A stretch of 18,762 nt of DNA, taken from positions 1 to 18,762 of the forward strand of contig JBBSDW010000057.1 in NCBI GenBank assembly GCA_038240295.1, in the 5' to 3' direction. The notes under the pieces were generated by a model, which worked only from the letters and a program-made list of their open reading frames with translations, had not been told where the DNA came from and did not search any database. The translations under genes were made by a program, and so were the position numbers. Shown piece by piece: positions 7,316-14,888 of this stretch. The stretch comes from JABDDM01 sp038240295 (GTDB lineage Bacteria > Bacteroidota > Ignavibacteria > Palsa-1295). Positions within the stretch are counted from its first letter, which is position 1. The number at the start of each line of letters is the position of its first letter.

Positions 7316-7666
7316 ATGCACGTGATCACCATCTACCAGAAACCAAGTTGCAGCACCTGCAAGCAAACGATGGAAATGCTGCGAGAGAAAGGCGTCCAGT
7401 TCGATGCCATAAATTATTACATCGACCCGATCGATAAGGCGACGATCAAGAGTTTGCTTGGAAAATTACAGATACCGGCGATCGAACTCTTTCGAAAAAA
7501 AGAGGCGAAGTTCAAAGAACTCGGGTTGGCTGAGGGCGATCTCAGCGAAGAGGAGCTGATAGAAGTGCTGGCTCAAAACCCCGATTTGATCCAGCGTCCG
7601 ATCGTTGTGCGAGGAGATAAAGCGGTTCTCGGACGCCCTCCCGAAAACATCAACATGTTATTCTGA
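7316..7666 (+). CDS. ArsC/Spx-family thioredoxin-fold protein
   Basis: A 116-residue protein of the arsenate reductase (glutaredoxin-dependent)/Spx/YffB family. The N-terminal redox loop is YQKPSCSTCK, with C12 and C15. Arginines occur at 60, 94 (QRPIVV) and 107 (GRPPE), the same numbers as the oxyanion-binding arginines of plasmid R773 ArsC, whose catalytic cysteine is also Cys12. The CxxC pair is more typical of Spx than of R773 ArsC. It could therefore be an arsenate reductase or a redox protein of unknown substrate. Its start is 7 bases after the rlmD stop, so it is translated from the same message. No other ars gene is nearby. Confidence 0.85.
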   Translation: MHVITIYQKPSCSTCKQTMEMLREKGVQFDAINYYIDPIDKATIKSLLGKLQIPAIELFRKKEAKFKELGLAEGDLSEEELIEVLAQNPDLIQRPIVVRGDKAVLGRPPENINMLF

Positions 7667-7690
7667 TCAGACTTCCTGTTAGTCTTGCCT

Positions 7691-9457
7691 TTAAACTTCC
7701 TGTGCGCCGAGTGCGATCAGTGCGTCCTCGATGGGGCCGCGTTCTTTCTTCGGAGCTGCCTTTGCAGCCGCGACCGGTGCTGCCTCACGCGTAAGCAGGG
7801 GCATCCCCGAGCGGGAATGCATCGTATCGCGATCGCCGAATTCGCACGAAATGTTCGCGCTCGCGAAAAACGCTCTCAACGATTCGACGAGCGTATCCTT
7901 GAATTTGCCTAGCACATCGAGCGTATGCTGATCCGTGCTTGATAAATAAACGATCGAACGTCGAACGCCGCAAAGTTCTACCTCGGGCATGATCGAATAC
8001 AGCGAGCGTTTTGGACGGACGCTTTCGACAAAATTTTGCCAGCCGTCACGGACCGTCTCGAACTCGATCGTTTGCGCGGGAGCACTACCAAGTGAACCAC
8101 CAGCCGCAGCGGGGTCGGCGATCGAAAGCGGAGCCGTCGCACGAGCAGGATGCGAAGGCTGCGTCAATTCGGCTGCAGCGTTTGGTGATTCCGATTTTTG
8201 AGAAGCTGCAGCGCGTGGTGCTTGAGCACGCGGTGTTTCAATTCGCGGCGATTCAGTGCGGGAGGGAGCCGCGGGCTTTGCCGCAGGCTCGCCAGCGAGT
8301 CTGCCGCCACTGTTCTTCATCGAGTCGATGCTTGTGATGAGCGACTGTAGTTCGACAGCGCGGTCCATCATCATCATTTCGACAAGCGCAACTTCGAGCG
8401 TAATTCGGGGATGTTGCGAAGTCCTGAGCCGCTCGAGTGCCGATTGCGAAAGCCGGATGAGCCGGATCATATCGCCCTCGGTTAGCTCTTTGGCTATCGT
8501 GATGTATCGCTCCTGATGCGCCTTCGCTGCCTCGACAAGCTTCGGACTTTGGGTGACGATCACCGTCAGAATATTCCTGAAATGTTCGAGCAGTCCATTA
8601 AAAAACTCCTCGATGTCATAGCCCTTGCTGATGATCTGATATCCAAGTTCGAATGCTGACGCAGCATTTTTGGCTTTGATCGCATCGGTGATCGAAAAGA
8701 AAAAATCGGTATCGATCAAGTTAAGCGACTCGCGCACGTGTTCGGTCTCGACTTTCTTACCGCAGTACGCGACGACCTGATCGAAGATGCTTTGTGCGTC
8801 GCGCATCGAACCATCACCTTTTTTTGCGATGATGAGCAGCGCATCGTCCTCGATCGTGATGCCATCGACTTCCGAAATATGCCGCAGGCTTTTCGTGATC
8901 TCGTCCAACTGCATTCTGCGGAAATCATATCGCTGCGTTCGCGAGAGGATCGTTGGCAGTACTTTCTGGACTTCCGTTGTAGCAAAAATGAAGACGAGAT
9001 GCTTTGGCGGTTCTTCGAGCGTTTTGAGAAGCGCATTGAAGGCACTCGTCGAAAGCATGTGCACCTCATCGATGATGATGATCTTGTGCGAACCTTGCAC
9101 CGGCGGATATTTCACATTGTCGCGGAGCGAGCGAACATCGTCGACGCCGTTGTTCGAAGCGCCATCGATCTCGCGTACATCCATCGAGCTTCCATCGGTG
9201 ATCGAAAGACAGATCGGACACTTGTTGCAGGGCTCAAAGCCATTCGTCGCAGCATTCGGGCAATTGATCGCCTTTGCAAGCAACCGCGCAACCGTCGTTT
9301 TTCCGCAGCCGCGCTGACCGGTAAAAAGATAGGCGTGCGCGAGCCGATTTGACTGTATCGCGTTCTTAAGTGTGCGCGTAACGTGATCCTGCCCGACGAC
9401 TTCATCGAAGCGCATCGGCCGCCATTTGCGTGCTGTTACCTGGAAGATCTCTGACAT
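7691..9457 (-). CDS. dnaX: DNA polymerase III subunits gamma and tau
   Basis: A 588-residue clamp-loader ATPase. Landmarks are the P-loop GQRGCGKTT (47-55), a zinc site with C66, C77, C80 and C83, the Walker B/DExx box IIIIDEVHML (126-135), sensor residues in FIFATTEVQKVLPTILSR (156-173) and the domain II motif KKGDGSMRDAQS (212-223). The collar domain extends to about 375. A Pro/Ala/Ser-rich linker (about 385-460) and a tau-like C-terminal domain (about 465-588) follow. The usual SRC motif is SRT here. It converges on the arsC-like gene with only 24 bases between the stops and no visible terminator. An A7 run at 8819-8825 is discussed in the findings. Confidence 0.97.
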   Translation of the reverse strand: MSEIFQVTARKWRPMRFDEVVGQDHVTRTLKNAIQSNRLAHAYLFTGQRGCGKTTVARLLAKAINCPNAATNGFEPCNKCPICLSITDGSSMDVREIDGASNNGVDDVRSLRDNVKYPPVQGSHKIIIIDEVHMLSTSAFNALLKTLEEPPKHLVFIFATTEVQKVLPTILSRTQRYDFRRMQLDEITKSLRHISEVDGITIEDDALLIIAKKGDGSMRDAQSIFDQVVAYCGKKVETEHVRESLNLIDTDFFFSITDAIKAKNAASAFELGYQIISKGYDIEEFFNGLLEHFRNILTVIVTQSPKLVEAAKAHQERYITIAKELTEGDMIRLIRLSQSALERLRTSQHPRITLEVALVEMMMMDRAVELQSLITSIDSMKNSGGRLAGEPAAKPAAPSRTESPRIETPRAQAPRAAASQKSESPNAAAELTQPSHPARATAPLSIADPAAAGGSLGSAPAQTIEFETVRDGWQNFVESVRPKRSLYSIMPEVELCGVRRSIVYLSSTDQHTLDVLGKFKDTLVESLRAFFASANISCEFGDRDTMHSRSGMPLLTREAAPVAAAKAAPKKERGPIEDALIALGAQEV

Positions 9458-9534
9458 GCTGTGCTGGATAGATTAGTCACCAACCAACAGTGAAAACCGT
9501 CGGGAATGTTCGGAGATTCAAGAGAGAAAAATGG

Positions 9535-10011
9535 TTACTGCAGAAGATACCGGGGACGGTGAGCCTGAGGCGCGGACGGGCGCATCTCAATGATCGAATC
9601 GATCACATTCAAAAGCATGCGTGCTTTTCCATCTGGATAATCGAATATCGATTCTGCTCCGTCGTCCCAGGAAATTGTTCGGTCGTGATCAAAAGTCGTT
9701 ATCCTTAAAGTATTCAAGCCCGAGTTCGGCGTCTTCAGGCTGCCAAATCCAGGATGCAAAATTTTATCCGAGATTGTCCAGAATTTGACAGAATCAGCGA
9801 GATAGGCAATTCGCTTTTGCTCGGCATGCGTAAATTGAAATGTAATTGTATCACGATCTGGCCGGATCAACAAACCGTCGAACGTTGAGAAATGCCACCG
9901 CTGTGAGGTCCATTCTACTTGAACGAGTTGGGCGGTGCTCTCACGATTGGAAGATGAACATCCTGTCGAAAGAATTAGAATGGCCAGCAATACTGCAATC
10001 GTGATTTTCAT
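9535..10011 (-). CDS. Predicted lipoprotein, unknown function (158 aa)
   Basis: The N-terminus MKITIAVLLAILILSTGCSSS is a classic lipoprotein signal with lipobox LSTGC and modified cysteine C18. The mature part is about 140 residues, with alternating hydrophobic strands (DTITFQFTHAEQKRIAYL, LNTLRITTFDHDRTISW) that suggest a small beta-rich domain. It ends in a proline-rich basic tail. I recognise no family. It lies 77 bases upstream of dnaX on the same strand and about 100 bases after the pckA stop, from which a terminator hairpin separates it. It therefore probably has its own promoter and may carry transcription into dnaX. Confidence 0.78.
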   Translation of the reverse strand: MKITIAVLLAILILSTGCSSSNRESTAQLVQVEWTSQRWHFSTFDGLLIRPDRDTITFQFTHAEQKRIAYLADSVKFWTISDKILHPGFGSLKTPNSGLNTLRITTFDHDRTISWDDGAESIFDYPDGKARMLLNVIDSIIEMRPSAPQAHRPRYLLQ

Positions 10012-10067
10012 TCTTCAATATAGCCTGACATGGGGGACAGCTACCGGGAAGACAAGGGAGGACGAGT

Positions 10068-10100
10068 TCAAAAGCTCCGTAGGATTGACCTACGGAGCTT
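10068..10100 (-). terminator. Terminator hairpin after pckA
   Basis: A perfect 12-bp stem (AAGCTCCGTAGG pairing with CCTACGGAGCTT, 5-base loop) stands 13 bases beyond the pckA stop. On the minus strand it is followed by only a short T-run (TTTT, partly within the stem). It is a strong hairpin with a weak U-tract. Confidence 0.75.
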
Positions 10101-10113
10101 GGATCAACAATTC

Positions 10114-11706
10114 CTATCCCTTCGGCGCAGCGTCTTTGATTGCTTGCGATGTGCCTTCTGCGTACTTCTTGAAATTTTCGTTGAAACGCTTGGCGAGATC
10201 TTTAGCGGCCGCGTCGTATTCGGCCTTATCGGGCCAGGTGTTGCGAGGATTGAGTACGTCGTTTGGAACTCCTGGCACTTCCGTTGGCACCGCGAGACCG
10301 AAGACCGGATCGGTTTCGGTTTTCACGTCGTCCAGCTGTCCGGCCAGAACCGCATTGACCATCGCTCGCGTATAAGGAAGATGCATCCGCTTTCCCACGC
10401 CGTATGCACCGCCCGTCCAGCCTGTATTCACAAGCCAGCACTTGACATTATGCTCGTCGATCTTTTTACCAAGCAGATCCGCATAGACGTGCGGATGCAG
10501 CGGCATGAAGGGTGCGCCGAAGCAGGTCGAAAAATTTGGCTCCGGTGTTGTCACGCCGCGCTCGGTGCCGGCGAGTTTCGCGGTGTAGCCAGAAATGAAA
10601 TGATACATCGCCTGTTCTTTCGTGAGCTTCGATATTGGCGGAAGCACACCAAAGGCATCGGCGGTCAGGAAAATAATATTTTTTGGATGACCGCCGACCG
10701 ATGGCTCGACAGCATTTTCAATGAAGTCGATCGGATAGGCGACGCGTGTGTTTTCGGTCTTCGAGGTATCGTTATAATCGGGTACACCTTTGTCGCTCAG
10801 CACGACATTCTCAAGCACCGCACCTCGGCGGATCGCATTCCAGATCTCAGGCTCCTGCTCTTTCGAAAGCTTGACAACTTTCGCATAACATCCACCTTCG
10901 AAGTTAAAGATACCATCGTCCGACCAACCATGTTCGTCATCGCCGATAAGGTTGCGATGCGGATCAGCCGAAAGCGTCGTCTTGCCTGTGCCAGAAAGGC
11001 CGAAGAAAAGCGCAGTGTCACCGGCCTTGCCAATGTTCGCCGAACAATGCATCGCCATCACACCCTTTAGCGGCAGCAAATAATTGAGGGTCGAAAAGAT
11101 CGACTTCTTCATTTCGCCAGCGTATTCGGTGCCGCCGACAAGGATGATCCCTTTTTCGAGATGGAGCACAATAAACGTATCGCTCGCCGTACCATCCGTC
11201 GCAGGATCCGCCTTTACGCTCGGCAGATCGATCACAGTGAACTGTGGACGGTGCTCCGCCATTTCGGCTTGCGTTGGGCGGATAAAGAGATCGCGGCAGA
11301 AGAGATTATGCCACGCGTATTCATTCACGATACGGATCGGAAGCTGGTATTTTTTGTCGGCACCGGCAAAAAGATCGGCAACGAAAAGCTCCTTCTCGTT
11401 CATCGCCGCAACCATCTTCTTATAAAGCTTCTCGAAATTCTCTTCCGAAATTTCTTTATTGACGGTGCCCCACCAAACATTCTTCTTCGAGCCTGGAGTA
11501 GAAACGATGAATTTATCCTTTGGCGAGCGGCCGGTGTATTTGCCGGTTGAAACGACAAGGGCTTCGTTGCTCGCGAGTTTGCCTTCGCCGCGCGAAAGCG
11601 CTTCGGCATAAAGCTCCTCGACGGAAAGGTTGAAATTGATCCGGTTGTGTGAGACCCCGTGATCCGAGAGTGTGCTCGACTGAGATTTTTCTGGCTGATT
11701 GCTCAT
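10114..11706 (-). CDS. pckA: Phosphoenolpyruvate carboxykinase (ATP)
   Basis: A 530-residue enzyme catalysing oxaloacetate plus ATP to PEP, CO2 and ADP, the entry step of gluconeogenesis. Visible motifs, numbered from the ATG at 11706, are substrate-binding GRSPKDKF (59-66, R60), GGTEYAGEMKKS (191-202), metal/phosphate-site H220, P-loop GLSGTGKTT (236-244) and kinase-2 DDEHGW (256-261). The P-loop and length identify the ATP-dependent class, not the GTP class. I chose the ATG because GAGAAAC precedes it and the protein family starts about here. The frame stays open to a TTG at 11757. It ends in a strong terminator and is divergent from comB. Confidence 0.97.
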   Translation of the reverse strand: MSNQPEKSQSSTLSDHGVSHNRINFNLSVEELYAEALSRGEGKLASNEALVVSTGKYTGRSPKDKFIVSTPGSKKNVWWGTVNKEISEENFEKLYKKMVAAMNEKELFVADLFAGADKKYQLPIRIVNEYAWHNLFCRDLFIRPTQAEMAEHRPQFTVIDLPSVKADPATDGTASDTFIVLHLEKGIILVGGTEYAGEMKKSIFSTLNYLLPLKGVMAMHCSANIGKAGDTALFFGLSGTGKTTLSADPHRNLIGDDEHGWSDDGIFNFEGGCYAKVVKLSKEQEPEIWNAIRRGAVLENVVLSDKGVPDYNDTSKTENTRVAYPIDFIENAVEPSVGGHPKNIIFLTADAFGVLPPISKLTKEQAMYHFISGYTAKLAGTERGVTTPEPNFSTCFGAPFMPLHPHVYADLLGKKIDEHNVKCWLVNTGWTGGAYGVGKRMHLPYTRAMVNAVLAGQLDDVKTETDPVFGLAVPTEVPGVPNDVLNPRNTWPDKAEYDAAAKDLAKRFNENFKKYAEGTSQAIKDAAPKG

Positions 11707-12026
11707 GTTTCTCTGGTTTTCGTGCTGGGCAGAAAGAAACGCCCCTCCTACTTTCAAAAGTCAAAAGCCAAAAAGGAATTCGGAGCCAATTGATTCCGTA
11801 GCTTCGCATCCCCAAATTTCGAAAAGCATCTGCGCAAAGCGTTTTAAAAAATTTTCGCAAAGCGCGGGAACGACAATGCCGCTAAAGCGACAGTACATTT
11901 GACGAAGAATGTGAGATTTTTTTTCACGCTTTGGGGTTAGAGGTTCGCTTCGAACGTGTCGCGTACCGAACCGTTCACAAAGCAATGGTGCCGTTTCGTT
12001 ACTCCTAACGACTTAAGAGAAGACGT
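11707..12026. other. Divergent pckA/comB intergenic region
   Basis: About 320 bases without a convincing gene. It holds a purine-rich run AGTAGGAGGGG (minus strand) too far from the pckA ATG to be its ribosome site. A near-repeat of CGCAAAGCG occurs twice around 11832-11862, and small palindromes occur near 11943-11956 and 11997-12011. Promoters for both genes must lie here, but I could not locate a matching TAnnTTTG box. The AAGAGAAG just before 12027 serves as comB ribosome site. Confidence 0.5.
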
Positions 12027-12848
12027 GTGCAGATAAACGTATTTTTTAGCCCGAATCACCTCGACGAACTCGAATTGCGCGATAAGATCATCGTCGCGAT
12101 CGACGTATTGCGAGCTTCCACGACGATCACCTACGCCATGAGGGCCGGTGCTCGGGAGATCATCCCGGTCGCAAGCGTCGATATGGCGATGAAGATCGTT
12201 GGCAATCTTCATTCGACTTCGACCATCTTATGCGGCGAGCGCGGCGGAAAGCGCGTCGATGGATTCAAACTCGGAAATTCGCCTTCGGAATATACCGAAG
12301 AAGCAGTTGAAGGTAAAGCCCTCATCATCACGACGACGAACGGAGCGGTCGCGCTTACCAAAGCAAAGCACGCTCGGTTTTGCTATGTTTCAAGTTTTGT
12401 AAATATGTCGGCGACGGTCTCCGCGATCCAGCAGATTCCGGGGATCGAAAACGAGACGATCCATATTCTTTGCTCTGGGCGGGAAGAAGAATTTTCGCTT
12501 GAAGATGCAACGTGCGCAGGCATGCTCATCACTCGTCTTTCGCAAGTTTTTACTGGGGCGAAGTATACCGACAGCGCTCGCGCGGCGCTAAGCGTTTACG
12601 CACAGTTCGGATCGGATATTTATAAGACATTGCGCGAAAGTGACCATGGTCAGGTTCTGTCGAAGCTCGGCTTTGAAGACGATATTAAGATCGCCAGCGA
12701 GATCGATAGTGTCCCACTCGTGCCGATCCTCGAGCGCGATGCGATCAAGAAAAAACTGATCTTCTCGGACGCCCTGAACGCCGAGATCGAACAACGCACA
12801 CACCGAGCCACCGGCCCCAACGTACGAAAAGCGAAGGTCGCGGTTTAA
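12027..12848 (+). CDS. comB: 2-phosphosulfolactate phosphatase family protein (ComB)
   Basis: A 273-residue protein of the ComB family, known for Mg2+-dependent hydrolysis of 2-phosphosulfolactate in coenzyme M synthesis but widespread in bacteria that lack coenzyme M. Family motifs are IVAIDVLRASTTI (22-34, D26), LCGERGG (68-74), KLGNSPSEY (81-89) and ITTTNGAVAL (101-110), with cysteine C69 in the central motif. The start is GTG at 12027, preceded by AAGAGAAG. No other sulfolactate gene is near, so in this organism the substrate is uncertain; sulfolactate-type metabolism is only one option. It stands alone with its own terminator. Confidence 0.9.
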   Translation: MQINVFFSPNHLDELELRDKIIVAIDVLRASTTITYAMRAGAREIIPVASVDMAMKIVGNLHSTSTILCGERGGKRVDGFKLGNSPSEYTEEAVEGKALIITTTNGAVALTKAKHARFCYVSSFVNMSATVSAIQQIPGIENETIHILCSGREEEFSLEDATCAGMLITRLSQVFTGAKYTDSARAALSVYAQFGSDIYKTLRESDHGQVLSKLGFEDDIKIASEIDSVPLVPILERDAIKKKLIFSDALNAEIEQRTHRATGPNVRKAKVAV

Positions 12849-12870
12849 GGAAGTTGCAAGTTATAACAGA

Positions 12871-12895
12871 GGCTGCCATTGGCAGCCTTTTTTTT
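12871..12895 (+). terminator. Rho-independent terminator of comB
   Basis: A perfect stem GGCTGCC / GGCAGCC with a 3-base loop followed by eight T residues, 22 bases after the comB stop. This is a textbook intrinsic terminator. Confidence 0.95.
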
Positions 12896-12918
12896 GGTAC
12901 ACTCAGTAAAGATTTCGG

Positions 12919-12978
12919 TTGCCCCAACTCTTTCCCGTGTGCAGGGAAGCGCCGCCTTCCCTGACCCCAATTGGGCAA
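12919..12978. repeat. REP-like nested palindrome
   Basis: Outer arms TTGCCCcAA and aaTTGGGCAA enclose an inner perfect hairpin AGGGAAG / CTTCCCT (12943-12949 with 12956-12962) around CGCCGC. The nested structure lies just after the comB terminator. It resembles REP-type intergenic palindromes, but other copies cannot be checked here. Confidence 0.45.
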
Positions 12979-13012
12979 GTATGAAGTTTGAGTTATGAAG
13001 TATGGGGGGCCG

Positions 13013-13041
13013 GTCATCCTGAGTTGGAGGCGAAGGATCTT
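13013..13041 (+). repeat. Degenerate intergenic repeat of GTCATCCTGAG...GAAGGATCTT type
   Basis: The segment begins GTCATCCTGAG and ends GCGAAGGATCTT with a few altered bases between. From memory, this pairing of GTCATCCTGAG with GAAGGATCT is a common dispersed intergenic element in many environmental bacterial genomes. It is partly self-complementary (ATCCT / AGGAT). Confidence 0.5.
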
Positions 13042-13333
13042 ACCTCACGTTTGCGACATCCTTGCCGTCAACCACCAACATTCACTGAACGGAACTCGCG
13101 ACAAAGGGAGGCTTGACTCCACCCAGTCCGCATTTCGGCAGACCTGTCATTTCCTCTTTCTTCTGAAACCGCGAGCCGTCTTCTCGTAAGAGTACGTGCT
13201 CGAATCAAAGCGTCTAAACCGTTACATCCGAAAGGGCGAGCTCTTCGTTGAGACAGCCAAAGAATCCCCGTGAGCGGGCAAATAGCCTCCGCAAGGGATT
13301 TCCTCATTCTCAATGCACCATCCCCGCTGCCAA

Positions 13334-13509
13334 AACCTCACCCAACCTCTCCTTCGCAGGAGAGGCTTTTATTTTAAAAGTCGGCGGACGAAAGATCGTA
13401 AGCAAATCCATCTAAATCAACGGCGACAATCGACGAACAGCCACCGTCCTACCTTCCAGCACCGATCAATAAAATCCCCTCTCCTGCGAAGGAGAGGTTG
13501 GGTGAGGTT
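13334..13509. mobile_element. MITE/REP-like element with perfect 32-bp terminal inverted repeats
   Basis: The 32 bases at 13334-13365 are the exact reverse complement of 13478-13509. Each arm begins AACCTCACCCAACC when read inward and has its own small hairpin (CCTCTCC, 6-base loop, GGAGAGG). The 112-base core between the arms is non-coding. The size of 176 bp, the long perfect ends and the lack of an ORF fit a non-autonomous miniature element or a pair of REP sequences in tail-to-tail form. No clear target-site duplication is visible at the outer edges. Confidence 0.7.
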
Positions 13510-13672
13510 CTGTAGCGATAGCAAAACGTTCGTCTCGAATAAAATCTCATGCGGAGGCTGAATGCACTGCGGTTTTGCGAGTTGCTGATGAAAAAAGTGT
13601 ACTCAACGCCCCCGCGGCAGGTCTCGGTATTCTCAACACCTTATATCCCCCCGGCCCTGCCTTCAAATGAAC

Positions 13673-13705
13673 AAAAAAAAAGCGGAGCCTGATGGCCCCG
13701 CTTTT
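13673..13705 (-). terminator. Rho-independent terminator of the threonine-rich lipoprotein gene
   Basis: Minus-strand stem AAAAGCGGGGCC / GGCTCCGCTTTT (one G-U pair, 4-base loop) is followed by a run of nine T residues that overlaps the stem end. It lies 22 bases after the stop of the gene at 13728. Confidence 0.93.
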
Positions 13706-13727
13706 GGAAACTCTGTAAAAGAGTTAA

Positions 13728-14402
13728 TTATTTCGTCGTCGTACCGGCAGAGTGGCGGGGCACACCTGGGGTGTGGTTGACCGTCTCGTGCGTGTTGGTG
13801 GGCGTTGTGGTTGTCGTCGTTGTGGTGGTGGTCGTCTTTTTGACACCGCTGTGCACTTCGGTCTTCTCAGGCGTCTTCGTCGTTGTGGTCGTTTTGCCTG
13901 AATCTGCCTTCATCGCATTGCCTGCATCTGCCGCGAGGAATGTCTGGATGTTGCCCTGGAGCTTGCCGTTGTCATCGACGAGCGACTTCCACTTGCTCGA
14001 CAGATCGTCGAAATTTGCGCCGAGGCGGTCGTTGGCTACCTTCATCATGTCGGCGTTGTCGGTCGGAGCGTTCTCATAAAGCTTTACGCTATCTTCAAGC
14101 GTTGAAACCTTCGCCCAATCCTCGTCGAGCTTCCGAATGTCCTGCTTGAAGCCGTTGATCTTGCTCGTGTCGGCTTTTGACTTTGATGCTTGCGCATCGA
14201 GATCCGACATCCACTTCTGATGATCCGATTTCATCGTTGCCGATGAAGTCGCGATCTCGCTCATGAGTTTGTCGGCAGAAGTTTTCTTTGAACTGAAGTC
14301 GGTCGTAACGGTGTCGTCGGTCTTCTTGCAGCTGCTCATGGAGCCGGCAACGAAAAGTCCGAGCGTAAACATCATCGCAATGGACGTACGTGAATTAGCC
14401 AT
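13728..14402 (-). CDS. Threonine-rich lipoprotein with helical middle, unknown function
   Basis: About 224 residues. The start MANSRTSIAMMFTLGLFVAGSMSSCKK is a Bacteroidota-style lipoprotein signal, with C25 as the lipid-bearing residue followed by KK. Residues about 40-155 are charged and helix-prone, with several regularly spaced tryptophans (HQKWMSDL, EDWAKVS, SKWKSL). They look like an alpha-helical bundle or coiled coil. Residues about 160-224 are low complexity, with a run of five and then a run of eleven threonines and many prolines. The threonine codons vary (ACG, ACC, ACA), so the tract is kept for its amino acids, not from simple triplet expansion. Starts at 14414 or a TTG at 14417 are alternatives. 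The gene has its own terminator. Confidence 0.85.
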   Translation of the reverse strand: MANSRTSIAMMFTLGLFVAGSMSSCKKTDDTVTTDFSSKKTSADKLMSEIATSSATMKSDHQKWMSDLDAQASKSKADTSKINGFKQDIRKLDEDWAKVSTLEDSVKLYENAPTDNADMMKVANDRLGANFDDLSSKWKSLVDDNGKLQGNIQTFLAADAGNAMKADSGKTTTTTKTPEKTEVHSGVKKTTTTTTTTTTTPTNTHETVNHTPGVPRHSAGTTTK

Positions 14403-14531
14403 AAAAGTATGCATCAATGGGTAAATGGATCAATGAGAGAACCCCTCGAAAAATCACGAGGAGCGCATGAACGCTACAATCGTAGGGTGATCGCCACAAA
14501 GGGAGATCACGTCGGCGATGTATGCAAAAAG

Positions 14532-14603
14532 TGAGCCCGGGCGGTATCGAACCGACGACCCTCTGATTAAAAGTCAGATGCTCTACCACTGAGCTACGGG
14601 CTC
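14532..14603 (-). tRNA. tRNA-Lys (anticodon UUU)
   Basis: A 72-nt cloverleaf on the minus strand. The acceptor GAGCCCG pairs fully with CGGGCTC, followed by discriminator A. The D-arm is GCTC-AGTGGTA-GAGC. The anticodon arm is TCTGA-CTTTTAA-TCAGA with anticodon TTT. The T-arm GTCGG-TTCGATA-CCGCC has one mismatch (T50 with C64). CCA is not encoded. A short T-run (CTTTTT) follows and may end transcription. Confidence 0.95.
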
Positions 14604-14888
14604 CGACTGAATTCAGGCGCATTAAACCACCCCCGGCAAGCCTAAAGTGCCCTCGGAAAGCATTTTAGCTCGGAGGGGAGCAGAGCCATCGGGCCAAATC
14701 GCATCCGAGATAGGCCCTCTGCTGTATGTTTGACACTCATAGTTGTCTCAGTTTTTAGGCAAAAGGCACCGATTGATGAAACTGGACATCTACCTCGGCG
14801 ACGTTACGAAAACATATCGATCTCGTGGAAACAGCAAGTGTGGTTCTATAAAATGCGCTCGGGCGGTGGCATCACCCTTCGATCGCCT

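Larger units (their letters stand above)
12896..13672. other. Gene-free, repeat-rich intergenic region
   Basis: About 780 bases with no credible coding sequence on either strand. It contains the palindromic element at 12919-12978, a degenerate GTCATCCTGAG repeat at 13013-13041, and a 176-bp inverted-repeat element at 13334-13509. The rest (13042-13333 and 13510-13672) shows only small hairpins, such as CCCG-TGAG-CGGG near 13267, and no recognised gene remnant. Confidence 0.7.

Noticed and set aside
7667..7703. Direct repeat ACTTCCTGT between the converging arsC-like and dnaX stops as an attachment site
   Set aside because: Nine bases only, no integrase or tRNA here, and the two genes flanking it are ordinary housekeeping genes.
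8738..9352. Plus-strand open frames of 176 and 204 codons opposite dnaX
   Set aside because: Both mirror the conserved ATPase domain of dnaX, and neither has a plausible protein pattern.
10030..11070. 346-codon plus-strand open frame inside pckA
   Set aside because: It is the complement of strongly conserved pckA motifs, and its translation is rich in Arg, His and Cys with no recognisable domain.
11761..11985. 74-residue minus-strand frame upstream of pckA
   Set aside because: Cysteine- and arginine-rich translation without a domain, weak start, and it lies where the pckA promoter should be.
13313..13561. 82-residue plus-strand open frame
   Set aside because: It runs through both arms of the inverted-repeat element and gives low-complexity basic sequence with no start context; it is a by-product of the repeat.
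14488..14511. Inverted repeat GTGATC...GATCAC as an operator
   Set aside because: Only six base pairs per arm with a 12-base gap, in a genome rich in GATC; expected by chance.
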